This document shows, in pieces, positions 15,290 through 22,276 of a DNA stretch of 22,276 nt; positions within the stretch are counted from its first letter, which is position 1; each line of letters begins with the position of its first letter. This DNA is from Rhodospirillaceae bacterium (lineage in GTDB: Bacteria > Pseudomonadota > Alphaproteobacteria > SP197): NCBI GenBank assembly GCA_018700655.1, contig JABIUG010000284.1, positions 1 through 22,276 on the forward strand, in the 5' to 3' direction. The translations under genes were made by a program, and so were the position numbers. The notes under the pieces were generated by a model. That model saw nothing but the letters and a program-made list of their open reading frames with translations, was not told the origin of the DNA and searched no databases.

Positions 15290-15775
15290 ATGTTGAGATT
15301 CGACACCCCTGCGACCCGAGAGTTCTGGCAGCAGGCTTGCCATTCCGCTGGTGTTGAGCCCGCCACGACCCATCATGCCGGCACCTTTGCCGAGCCGCGC
15401 ACGCCCGAGCGTGCGCCGTTTCTCGATCAACTCTCGATGATGGCGGCCGACGGCCAGAAATGCGGCACCGCCCACATGAAACTCCAGTTCGATCACGAAA
15501 CGATCCCGATGCGCAGGCCGGGTGACTGCTGGATCGTCACGACGGTGGCGGGCGATCCACTGTGTGTCGTCAGGATCACCGGCGTCGCGATCACACCCTT
15601 CGAGGATGTCGGCGACGCCTTTGCCGCATCCGAAGGCGAAGGTGACCTGAGTGTCGTGCATTGGCGCGGTGCCCATATCAACTACTTCCGCGATCAATGC
15701 GAGAAGTGGGGCCACACCTGGCACGACGCGATGCCGATCGTGTGCGAGAGTTTCGAGCTGATCTACGCGCCCTGA
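15290..15775 (+). CDS. ASCH-domain protein (DUF984-like)
   Basis: A 161-residue cytoplasmic protein of the ASCH superfamily, a beta-barrel fold related to PUA domains and proposed to bind RNA or modified nucleosides. Marks seen are the strand VRITGVAITPFEDVGDAFA, the acidic-aromatic segment EGEGDLSVVHWRGAH, and the closing MPIVCESFELIY, which match the common order of this group. Some relatives have amidohydrolase activity on N4-acetylcytidine, but that cannot be claimed here. The only weak point is the start: GGGAG lies about fourteen bases before the ATG at 15290, a long spacing. It follows the TetR gene by ten bases and may be co-transcribed with it. Confidence 0.85.
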   Translation: MLRFDTPATREFWQQACHSAGVEPATTHHAGTFAEPRTPERAPFLDQLSMMAADGQKCGTAHMKLQFDHETIPMRRPGDCWIVTTVAGDPLCVVRITGVAITPFEDVGDAFAASEGEGDLSVVHWRGAHINYFRDQCEKWGHTWHDAMPIVCESFELIYAP

Positions 15776-15790
15776 TCAAAAGGATCATGC

Positions 15791-16747
15791 ATGACACGTG
15801 TACTCGTTACCGGCGGCGGCGGACGTCTGGGCCGTCATGTCGTCGCGGAGCTTTTGCCGCACCACGACGTCACGGTTCTCGATCACATTGCCCCTGAAGC
15901 AGATGTTCCCTCGATCGTGGGCAGCATCCTAGACCGCGATTCCATAGCACCGGTGTTCAAAGGCCAGGACGCTGTCATCCATCTTGCCGCCCATGATGCC
16001 GACGCTTCCGACCGGGTCGAGGAAGCCGGCTTCATCCGCACCAATGTCGAAGGCACGTTCAACGTCTTCGATCTGGCGCAACAGGCCGGCATCAAACGCT
16101 TCGTGCATTGTTCCAGCGTTGCGGCACTGAACATCAGCGACGAAAATCCGCCCGAGCGTCTGCCGATATCACCAGACCATCCCTGCCGGCCCAGCGGCGC
16201 CTATGGCCTGAGCAAGAAGATGGGCGAAGCCGTCGCACAGCGTTTTGCCATGACCAGCGACATGGAGATCGTCTGCCTGCGCCCCACGCTGGTGGTCTAT
16301 GACTGGGTCGTCCACACACTGATCACCACCAGTGCCACTGTTGACGGGCCACCGTTGCCGGCCATGCCGAAGAAACCGGAATGGCACGGCTACGACGAGA
16401 TCATCCCCGGATCGCGCTCATGGGTCTCGGGCGTCGATGCCGGTCGCGCATTCCGTGCGGCCCTGGAACACCCCGCACCCGGTTTCGGCCCCTACTTTGT
16501 CGCCGCAACCGACAACCACACGCATCTGCCGACGCTGCAGCTGGTCGAGCGCGAGTTCGGCAGCCTGCCTGAACTACATGCCCTGGAGCGCTTTTCAGCT
16601 GATCCGCGCGCCTCAATCTATGACGTCGCCCCGACCACCGCTGCACTAGGCTGGCAGCCGCAGGAACGTTGGGCCGACCTCATCACCCGAGTGTTCGGCC
16701 CCGACGGACTTGATGATTCCCGGTCGCTTCAGGAACTTTTCCCATGA
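15791..16747 (+). CDS. NAD-dependent epimerase/dehydratase (extended SDR)
   Basis: A 318-residue extended short-chain dehydrogenase, of the family that epimerises, dehydrates or reduces nucleotide sugars and similar compounds. The N-terminal motif TGGGGRLG is at residues 7-14. VIHLAA follows, then the catalytic CSSVAALN Ser region and the Y138-x-x-x-K142 pair in YGLSKKMGE. The C-terminal part, with SWVSGVDAGRAFRAAL, is the substrate side. AAGGATC precedes the ATG at 15791. Its stop overlaps the start of the next gene (ATGA), so the two are translationally coupled. The substrate is not apparent, and no other nucleotide-sugar gene is adjacent. Confidence 0.9.
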   Translation: MTRVLVTGGGGRLGRHVVAELLPHHDVTVLDHIAPEADVPSIVGSILDRDSIAPVFKGQDAVIHLAAHDADASDRVEEAGFIRTNVEGTFNVFDLAQQAGIKRFVHCSSVAALNISDENPPERLPISPDHPCRPSGAYGLSKKMGEAVAQRFAMTSDMEIVCLRPTLVVYDWVVHTLITTSATVDGPPLPAMPKKPEWHGYDEIIPGSRSWVSGVDAGRAFRAALEHPAPGFGPYFVAATDNHTHLPTLQLVEREFGSLPELHALERFSADPRASIYDVAPTTAALGWQPQERWADLITRVFGPDGLDDSRSLQELFP

Positions 16748-17656
16748 TCGACAATCCCGTTCCCTGGCCCGGCGGCAAGAAGGTCGCCGTCGCCATCACC
16801 TTCGACATCGATGCCGACAGCATTCTCCATACCGATGCCGGTGCGCGTGCCCACCGCATGGTCGCGACCCATTCCATGCTGCGTTACGACCGGATTCGGT
16901 GAAACGCATCTGCGATATGTACGCCCGCCACGGCATTCATCAGACTTTCTTCATTCCGGCCTGGTGCACGGAACAGCACCCCGACATCGTCGAGACGGTG
17001 CTCGAGGATGGCCACGAAATCGCCCATCACGGCTACATCCATGAAAGTCCGAACAAGCAGGAAAGCGTCGAGGACGAGCGTTACTGGCTGGAAAAAGGCA
17101 TCGACATCATCGAGCGCATGACCGGCCAGAAACCACGTGGCTGGCGTGCGCCGCTCTATCATTTCAGCGAGTTCTCCGCAGACCTCCTGATCGAGAACGG
17201 TTTTCTTTACGACGCTTCGCTGATGGGCGACGACGTGCCCTACATCATCAAGACAAACCAGGGTGAGATGGTCGAACTTCCCAGCCATTGGGGCATGGAT
17301 GACTGGAACCACTACGCCCATATCAGCGAACTCCACTCGGATGTCCCGACCAAGGCGCCTGAAGAAGCCATGAAAAGGTTTTCATGTCGGAGTTCGAGGC
17401 ACACCGCATCTATGGCGGTCTCTGGGTCGCCGTCTGGCATCCCACGGTTTCAGGCCGGCTTGCACGCTGGCATTCGATCGACGGCATGATCGAGGCCATG
17501 ATGGAAACCGGCGATGCCTGGTTTGCCACGCTGGAAGAGATCGCCCGCCATGTCGCCAAATGCCGCGCCGATGGCACATGGAGCCCGCGGATTGAACACC
17601 TGCCCTATCTCACCGAACCCCTTCCCACCTCGGTCATGACGCCCCGGCCCAGCTAG
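16744..17656 (+). pseudogene. polysaccharide deacetylase family (CE4/PuuE-like), double frameshift
   Basis: The parts of one deacetylase lie in three frames. Part 1, from the ATG at 16744, includes VAITFDIDAD (catalytic and metal-binding Asp) and ends RYDRIR at the TGA 16900-16902. Part 2 takes over near 16891 with DSVKRICDMYARHG, GHEIAHHGYIHE (metal-binding His pair), RGWRAPLYHFS and LYDASLMGDDVPY. Part 3 starts near 17376 with MSEFEAHRIYGGLWVAVWHP and ends at 17656. Restoring one C near 16891 (GACCCGGAT) and one A in the run at 17373-17376 joins all parts into about 303 residues. All family motifs survive, so the change is recent, or the indels are sequence errors in short homopolymers. The ATG overlaps the epimerase stop. 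Relatives remove acyl groups from sugars or cleave cyclic amides. Confidence 0.8.
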
Positions 17657-17725
17657 AAGCTGCCATCGCCGAAACTTCGTGCTAGGTCCAGCCCCGGACG
17701 GCTTGGATCAGTTTCGGAGAACAGC

Positions 17726-18937
17726 ATGCGTTTTGATTTTGACAGGGTCATCGACCGCAGCGGCACCTATGCCGCCAAGTGGGATCACACGATGGCGGCC
17801 CATGGCCAGCCGGCACCTGCAGAGCTGTTCGCAGGCGAGGGTCCCGATCCGATCTCGATGTCGGTCGCCGACATGGAGTTTGCCGCCCCGCCCTGTGTCC
17901 TCGAAGCCATGACCGAACGGGTACAACACGGTGTCATGGGTTACACCATGGTGAGCGACGATTACCGTGAAGCCGTCGCGGCCTGGCAGGCCGAGCGCCA
18001 TGGCTGGTCGATCGAACCCGATTGGGTGCTGACCCATCACGGCGTTCTTCCCAGCCTGTTCCTTGCAATACGCGCCTTCCTGAAGCCGGGCGACGGCATC
18101 ATCCTGCAGACGCCGGCCTTTCCGCCGTTCTTCGATACCGTGACGATTCATGACTGCCGGGTCGTGATCAACGAGCTCCAACGCGAAGGCGATCGCTACG
18201 TTGTCGACTTTGAGGGTTTCGAAAAGGCCTGCGCCCAGCCTGATGTCAGGATGTTCATTCTGTGCAATCCGCACAATCCGGTCGGACGCTGTTTCGATGC
18301 CGATGAACTGGGCCGCATGCTTGAAATCTGCAAACGCCACGACGTGATGATCTTTGCTGACGAGATCCACGGCGACCTGATCATGCCCGGCAACAAACTT
18401 ACCCCCCTGCTTTCCCTGTGCGACGGCACATCACCACAGGTGATCACGGGCAACGGCCTGTCGAAGACCATGAATCTCGCCGGCCTGCAGCTCAGCAACG
18501 TTATCATCCCCAACGAGACGCTGCGCACGGCTTATGCCGAAGCCAGCATGGAAGCCGGAATATGGGGCATGAACCCGATCTCGAAGGCCGGGTTCATAGC
18601 CGGGTTCCGTGAGGGCGGTCCCTGGCTCGATGCCCTGCTTGGCTATGTCGCGGGCAACATGGCCTTCACGCGCGACTTCTGTGCCGAGCGCCTGCCGGAG
18701 CTTTCAACCATCCCGATCGAGGGTACCTATCTCCAGTGGTTTGACATGCGTGACACCAGTCTCGACGAAGAAACGCTGATGCATCGGATCCAGAGCAAGG
18801 CACGGCTGCGGGTCGAAGCCGGCAGCGCCTTCGGCGATGGCGGCACCGGTTACGTCCGCATCAATGTCGCCTGCCCGCGCAGTGTTGTCGTCGAAGCCAT
18901 GGAACGCCTCGAACGCATGTTCCGCGCCAACGACTGA
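17726..18937 (+). CDS. patB: PatB/MalY-type aminotransferase (cystathionine beta-lyase-like)
   Basis: A 403-residue PLP enzyme of fold type I, in the MalY/PatB group, which cleaves the C-S bond of cystathionine or related cysteine conjugates to release a thiol, pyruvate and ammonia. Marks seen are SVADMEFAAPPCVLEAM at the N-terminus, HHGVLPSLFLAIRAF, LCNPHNPVGRCF, FADEIHGDL (PLP-nitrogen Asp), and NGLSKTMNLAGLQ with PLP-binding Lys247. The C-terminal EAGSAFGDGGTGYVRINVACPR is the substrate-carboxylate Arg region. GGAGA lies five bases before the ATG at 17726. About 70 bases separate it from the broken deacetylase gene, so it may have its own promoter. The gene symbol is by family resemblance; the true substrate is unproven. 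Confidence 0.88.
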   Translation: MRFDFDRVIDRSGTYAAKWDHTMAAHGQPAPAELFAGEGPDPISMSVADMEFAAPPCVLEAMTERVQHGVMGYTMVSDDYREAVAAWQAERHGWSIEPDWVLTHHGVLPSLFLAIRAFLKPGDGIILQTPAFPPFFDTVTIHDCRVVINELQREGDRYVVDFEGFEKACAQPDVRMFILCNPHNPVGRCFDADELGRMLEICKRHDVMIFADEIHGDLIMPGNKLTPLLSLCDGTSPQVITGNGLSKTMNLAGLQLSNVIIPNETLRTAYAEASMEAGIWGMNPISKAGFIAGFREGGPWLDALLGYVAGNMAFTRDFCAERLPELSTIPIEGTYLQWFDMRDTSLDEETLMHRIQSKARLRVEAGSAFGDGGTGYVRINVACPRSVVVEAMERLERMFRAND

Positions 18938-19067
18938 CCCCAGCTACGGTGTCACCCCGGCCAGGCGGCAAAGCCGCGACGAGCCGGGGCCTCGAAAATC
19001 CCGCGTCGACCTCTCGACGTCCCGGATTGCGGTCGTTTCACTCCCTTGTCCGGGATGACACAGCTTG
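18938..19067. repeat. large composite palindromic element between convergent genes
   Basis: GTGTCACCCCGG (18949-18960) and CCGGGATGACAC (19050-19061) are inverted ends with one mismatch. Inside are CCCCGGC...GCCGGGG with an inner GGCGGC-AAA-GCCGC hairpin, and a second CCCGGAT...TCCGGG stem. The element fills the gap between the convergent patB and nitronate monooxygenase genes. It resembles dispersed alphaproteobacterial repeats and could act as a two-way terminator. No gene is visible in it. Confidence 0.65.
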
Positions 19068-19087
19068 GGTGAATTCTTCTGGAGGTC

Positions 19088-20065
19088 TCAGGCAGCCAGG
19101 AAACCCTCAAGCCGCTGGCGGATGATGGCTTCGGCTTCAGCCATGATGCGGCCGATCAGTTCCTTGACCGTCGGGATGTCGTAAACGAGGCCCGCGACCA
19201 TGCCGCAGGACCAGGCGCCGGCGTCCATCGTGCCCTGCTGCATGATACGCGGATAGACACCGCCGACCTCTTCGATGATGTCGTCGATCGTCATCTCTGC
19301 GCCCTTCTCGCGTTCCTTCTCCAGGATCGCTTCGACGGCATCGTTGTTCAGCACCCTTTCGGTGTTGCGCAGCGGCCGCATGATCAGGCGGGTATCGCGT
19401 TCGCTCGCCGCCAGGATCGCCTGCTTGACGTTGTCATGGACCGGCGCTTCCTGTGTCGCGATAAAGCGCGTCGCCATGTTCATGCCCTCGGCACCCAGTG
19501 ACAGGGATGCAACCAGCGAGCGCGCATCGGCCATGCCGCCTGAGGCGACAAACGGAATCTCCAGCTCGTCGGCGGCACAGGGCAGCAGAATCATGTTGGG
19601 AATGTCGTCTTCGCCGGGATGGCCACCACATTCAAAGCCATCGACCGAGACGGCATCACATCCGATCGACTGTGCCTTCAGTGAATGGCGCACGGAAGTA
19701 CATTTGTGGATCACGTTGACCCCGGCCTCCTTCAACGGCGGCAGAACCTGTGCCGGATTGTTGCCCGCGGTCTCCACCGCCTTCACACCGCCATCGATGA
19801 TCGCCTTCACATAGCCGGGGTAATCCGGCTGGGTGAAGGCTGGCAGGAAGGTCAGGTTCACGCCAAACGGCTTGTCGGTCATCTCGCGGCAGCGGGCGAT
19901 CTCGTTGGCGAGGTCCCCCGGAGTCTTTTGCGTCAACGCCGTGAGGATGCCCAACCCACCGGCATTCGAGACTGCCGCGGCCATCTCTGCGAAGCCGACA
20001 TAGTGCATACCTCCCTGAATAATCGGATGCTGGATGCCGAAAAGCTCGGTGATGCGTGTCTTCAT
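19088..20065 (-). CDS. nitronate monooxygenase (2-nitropropane dioxygenase family)
   Basis: A 325-residue FMN enzyme with a TIM-barrel fold. Family marks are the N-terminal ITELFGIQHPIIQGGM, VSNAGGLGILTAL, GVNLTFLP, and VDGFECGGHPGEDD, whose His-Pro-Gly part corresponds to the catalytic region in nitronate monooxygenases. The phosphate-binding ASGGMADARSLVASLSLGA follows. It should oxidise alkyl nitronates to carbonyl compounds and nitrite, although many members act on unknown substrates or as general flavin reductases. I chose the ATG at 20065 because AAGGGTCG precedes it and the family starts with MKTRITELF. The open frame upstream is not supported. It lies about 95 bases downstream of the second SMP-30 gene. 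Confidence 0.9.
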   Translation of the reverse strand: MKTRITELFGIQHPIIQGGMHYVGFAEMAAAVSNAGGLGILTALTQKTPGDLANEIARCREMTDKPFGVNLTFLPAFTQPDYPGYVKAIIDGGVKAVETAGNNPAQVLPPLKEAGVNVIHKCTSVRHSLKAQSIGCDAVSVDGFECGGHPGEDDIPNMILLPCAADELEIPFVASGGMADARSLVASLSLGAEGMNMATRFIATQEAPVHDNVKQAILAASERDTRLIMRPLRNTERVLNNDAVEAILEKEREKGAEMTIDDIIEEVGGVYPRIMQQGTMDAGAWSCGMVAGLVYDIPTVKELIGRIMAEAEAIIRQRLEGFLAA

Positions 20066-20160
20066 GGGTACGACCCTTGTTCTGGAATTGCGGTGTTGCG
20101 GTACGGTAACGCCCGGCAGCACAAACGAAAACTACCGTGTTGCCGTGACGTTGCCAAGGA

Positions 20161-21033
20161 TCAGCCGGCGAAGCGAAGTTCGGGCAATCCTCTGACGCCG
20201 AGATCGTGGATCGCGAAGAGACATCCCGCGTATTCGGAAGGATCGCGCGCACCATCCCATTCACCGCCGCTCGTGGTGACATAAAGGACGTCGTGACCGG
20301 GCCCGCCGAAGGTGACGCTTGTCACCCCGGCCACGGGCATCTCGATTATCCGGTTGGTGCTACCGTCGGGCGCCATACGCACCACCACGCCGCCACCGAA
20401 ACCGGCGTTCCACAGGTATCCCTCGGCATCAACCGTCATACCATCGGGCACAACGTCGTCACCGGACATCGAGACAAACAGGCGGCGGTTGCGTGCCTGG
20501 CCCGTGGCGAGATCATAGTCGTAGGCATGGATTTCACCGGCGTAGGAATCCGCGACGTAGAGAATCTGGTTGTCGGGACCCCAGCACGGACCATTGGCGC
20601 AGATGTAGTCGCCATCGAGCTTTGTGCAGGTGAGGTCGGGGTCGAGCCGGCAGAGTCCGCCGGCCGCTTCGGTGCAATCGATGTGCATGCTGCCCGCGAT
20701 CAGGCGGCCCCGGCGGTCGACCTTGCAATCGTTGAAACTCAGGGCGCCCTCTCCGGCTTCCGGTTCAGAAATCGGCGTTGTCGTTTGTGTATCGAAATCG
20801 AAGCTGTGAAATCCGTCATCCATCACCAGAACAGCCCCGCCGTTCTCGCGCAGAGCCATCGAACCGAGCCAGCCGCATTCCACATGCCAGTGCTTACGTT
20901 GGCCGCTTTTGGTGTCGTGGCGAATAATCGTTCAAGCATTGAAATCGGTGAAATAGAGCGCCTGCTCCTTTTCGTCCCAGATCGGGCATTCACCCAGTTC
21001 GTAGCGTTCGTCGCCCAGCCGTTCGATCCTCAT
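20161..21033 (-). pseudogene. SMP-30/gluconolactonase-like gene A, premature TGA at codon 34
   Basis: The frame from the ATG at 21033 to 20161 encodes 290 residues of an SMP-30/gluconolactonase beta-propeller, except for a TGA at 20932-20934 (codon 34). The first part, MRIERLGDERYELGECPIWD, and the rest, with FNDCKVDRRGRLIAGSM, ANGPCWGPDNQILYVADSYAG and PDGMTVDAEGYLWNAGF, are family-typical, including metal-binding Asn and Asp positions. The codon at this place in the twin gene B is TGC (Cys), so a TGC or TGG to TGA change is likely. A shorter protein could start at an internal GTG near 20883, losing the first blade. AGGGTGA precedes the ATG at 21033, and the ATG follows the stop of gene B by only four bases, so they form an operon. 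Confidence 0.78.
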
Positions 21034-21037
21034 GGCG

Positions 21038-21910
21038 TCACCCTGCGAAACGCGGTTCGGGCGGGCCCTGAACGCCCAGCCCATGGATCACGAAAAGTCC
21101 GCCGGCCTCCGGCGTGGGATCGCGTTCACCAGCGATCTCGCAGCCGATCGAGGTGACATAGAGCACGTCGTTGTTCTCGCCGCCGAAGGTCATACACGAG
21201 ACCCATTTGACCGGCACATCGATCACACGCACCACCGTTCCGTCAGGCTTGATGCGATTGATTTTACCCGCGCCGAACTGCGCACTCCAGACATGACCTT
21301 CCGCATCGACCGTCGCGCCGTCGGGCTGACCACCTGTTCCGGCAGAGGAATAAAAGACCCGCCGGTTGCTCGCACCCCCGGTCACCACATCGTAGTCGAA
21401 GGCATAGATCACCTCGGCATAGGAGCCCGCGATGTAAAATGTTCGCCCGTCGGGGCTGAAGCACGGACCGTTGGATTCAATCATCCCGCTGCCGATCTGC
21501 GTGCAGCTGTGATCGGCATCCAGCCGGAAGATGCTGCCGCGCGGTTCGCTGGCCTCGGTGTGCAGGCTGCCACCAACCAGCCGGCCCTGGCGGTCGACCT
21601 TGCAGTCGTTGAAGCCGGTTTCCTCGTTGGCGGCTTCCGGTTCGGCCAGCGCAACGGTCTTTCCGGTCTCGAAGTCGAGGCTGTGGAAGCCGTTATCCAT
21701 CACCACCACGGCACCGCCGCTCTGGCGCAGCGCCATTGCACCGAGATAACCGCCATCGACATCCCAACGCCGGGTCTACCCGCTGCCGGGGTCGTAACAC
21801 AGCACCGCGCAGGCTTCGGCGTCGACGAAATAGAGGACACCCCCGTCGTGGTCCCAGACCGGGCTTTCACCCAGTTCATAGCGGGCGTCGCCGATGCGCT
21901 CGATCTTCAT
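21038..21910 (-). pseudogene. SMP-30/gluconolactonase-like gene B, premature TAG at codon 45
   Basis: This is the tandem twin of gene A. From the ATG at 21910 to the stop at 21038 it also spans 290 codons, interrupted by TAG at 21776-21778 (codon 45). The start MKIERIGDARYELGESPVWD and later parts FNDCKVDRQGRLVGGSLH, SNGPCFSPDGRTFYIAGS and PDGATVDAEGHVWSAQFG match gene A closely with no gaps. The twin has CAA (Gln) at the interrupted codon, so a CAG to TAG change would explain it. The family hydrolyses lactones such as gluconolactone. AGGA precedes the ATG by seven bases, which shows the true start is upstream of the nonsense codon. TAG is used as a genuine stop by the sulfatase gene in this window, so recoding of the genome is unlikely. 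Confidence 0.78.
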
Positions 21911-21937
21911 GCGTGGATCCTGTTCTTGGAGGGACAA

Positions 21938-21952
21938 GGAGGCACCGCCTCC
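21938..21952. other. hairpin between the monooxygenase and SMP-30 gene B
   Basis: GGAGGC-ACC-GCCTCC is a perfect six-base stem with a three-base loop in the 48-base gap between the flavin monooxygenase stop and the ATG of SMP-30 gene B. It has no T-run, so it more likely affects transcript stability or relative expression than ends transcription. Confidence 0.4.
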
Positions 21953-21958
21953 GTCACC

Positions 21959-22276
21959 TCAATGAAAATGGAAATCAGCCGGGTTCACGGTCTTGGTCTG
22001 GGTCCAGTACTTCAGCAGCTTGAACGGCCAGTTCTGGGTCACGCGGCCAGCCTTGTTCTTGTACCAGCTGCGCACATTGGGCGCTCCCCAAGCGACCTGA
22101 AGATTGGCTTCGTCGATAACCTCGTTATAGGCATCGTGCACATCCTTGCGGCATTCCAGGCTCTTGTAACCGTTCTCGAGCAGCACCCGGATACAGGCCA
22201 TAATGTAGTGCATGCCGCATTCGGAGAAAAAGATCGTGCTACCGGTCACCACGATGTTGGTGTTGGGGCCGTAGAG
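21959..22276 (-). CDS. flavin-containing monooxygenase, C-terminal part (5' end outside window)
   Basis: The frame is open from the right window edge to the TGA at 21959, giving the last 105 residues of a class B flavin monooxygenase of the Baeyer-Villiger / 4-hydroxyacetophenone monooxygenase kind. Marks seen are LYGPNTN, FFSECGMHYIMACIRVLLE, CRKDVHDAYNEVIDEA, and the ending WGAPNVRSWYKN then GRVTQNWPF, which are typical for the C-terminus of this family. Such enzymes insert oxygen next to a ketone to make an ester or lactone, using NADPH and FAD. The two SMP-30 genes directly downstream could open a lactone product. The FAD and NADPH motifs lie outside the window. Confidence 0.87.
   Translation of the reverse strand, partial: LYGPNTNIVVTGSTIFFSECGMHYIMACIRVLLENGYKSLECRKDVHDAYNEVIDEANLQVAWGAPNVRSWYKNKAGRVTQNWPFKLLKYWTQTKTVNPADFHFH

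Noticed and set aside
17370..17380. Programmed -1 frameshift at ATGAAAAGG in the deacetylase
   Set aside because: The site does not fit the X-XXY-YYZ slippery pattern, and another unrelated shift near 16891 breaks the same gene, so mutation or sequence error is simpler.
20932..20934. TGA in SMP-30 gene A aligns with a Cys codon of its twin, as a selenocysteine codon would
   Set aside because: The position is not a known catalytic residue of the family, I see no clear SECIS-like hairpin just downstream, and the twin is interrupted by TAG, which selenocysteine cannot explain. A simple nonsense mutation is more likely.
20161..21910. Alternative genetic code that reads TGA and TAG as amino acids
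   Set aside because: TAG ends the sulfatase gene and TGA ends many intact genes in this window at the family-expected length.
1..22276. CRISPR arrays, tRNA genes, transposases, integrases, toxin-antitoxin pairs or phage genes
   Set aside because: None were seen: no regularly spaced repeats, no cloverleaf-like sequence with conserved T-arm bases, and no matching protein motifs in any frame.

Overview
The window is GC-rich, densely packed bacterial DNA carrying catabolic and accessory genes. Protein families, codon bias and short intergenic palindromes with GTCAT-CCCGG type ends suggest an alphaproteobacterium, possibly Rhodospirillales-like. This is inference; no rRNA, tRNA or marker gene is present. 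I see no CRISPR array, prophage, integrase or insertion sequence, and no gene-free gap reaches 300 bases.

Layout. Positions 1-2001 (+): the end of a class IV aminotransferase and a choline-sulfatase-like enzyme. 2017-7582 (-): a disulfide-oxidoreductase-family flavoprotein, a two-gene ABC-2 transporter, and a GabD-like aldehyde dehydrogenase. 7780-9459 (+): a protein joining an FkbM-type methyltransferase domain to a glycosyltransferase-like domain. 9475-10380 (-): a broken C45-family Ntn-hydrolase gene. 10576-14559 (-): a tight four-gene operon (alpha/beta hydrolase, flavin amine oxidase, Rieske-oxygenase-like protein, short-chain dehydrogenase). It faces a TetR regulator (14642-15280, +), with two palindromic operator candidates between them. 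15290-18937 (+): ASCH-domain protein, NAD-dependent epimerase, a frameshifted polysaccharide deacetylase and a PatB/MalY-type C-S lyase. 19088-22276 (-): the end of a flavin monooxygenase, two tandem SMP-30/gluconolactonase genes that both carry a premature stop, and a nitronate monooxygenase.

How the genes work together. The TetR operon looks like a regulated pathway for an amine or amide. Its Rieske-like member lacks three of four iron-sulfur ligands, so it is probably not an ordinary oxygenase. The right-hand operon fits Baeyer-Villiger oxidation of a ketone followed by lactone opening, but both lactonase genes are interrupted. Four loci carry six reading-frame lesions (four indels, two nonsense codons) while the other genes are intact. 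This is either recent gene decay or sequence error, and read-level checking would decide.
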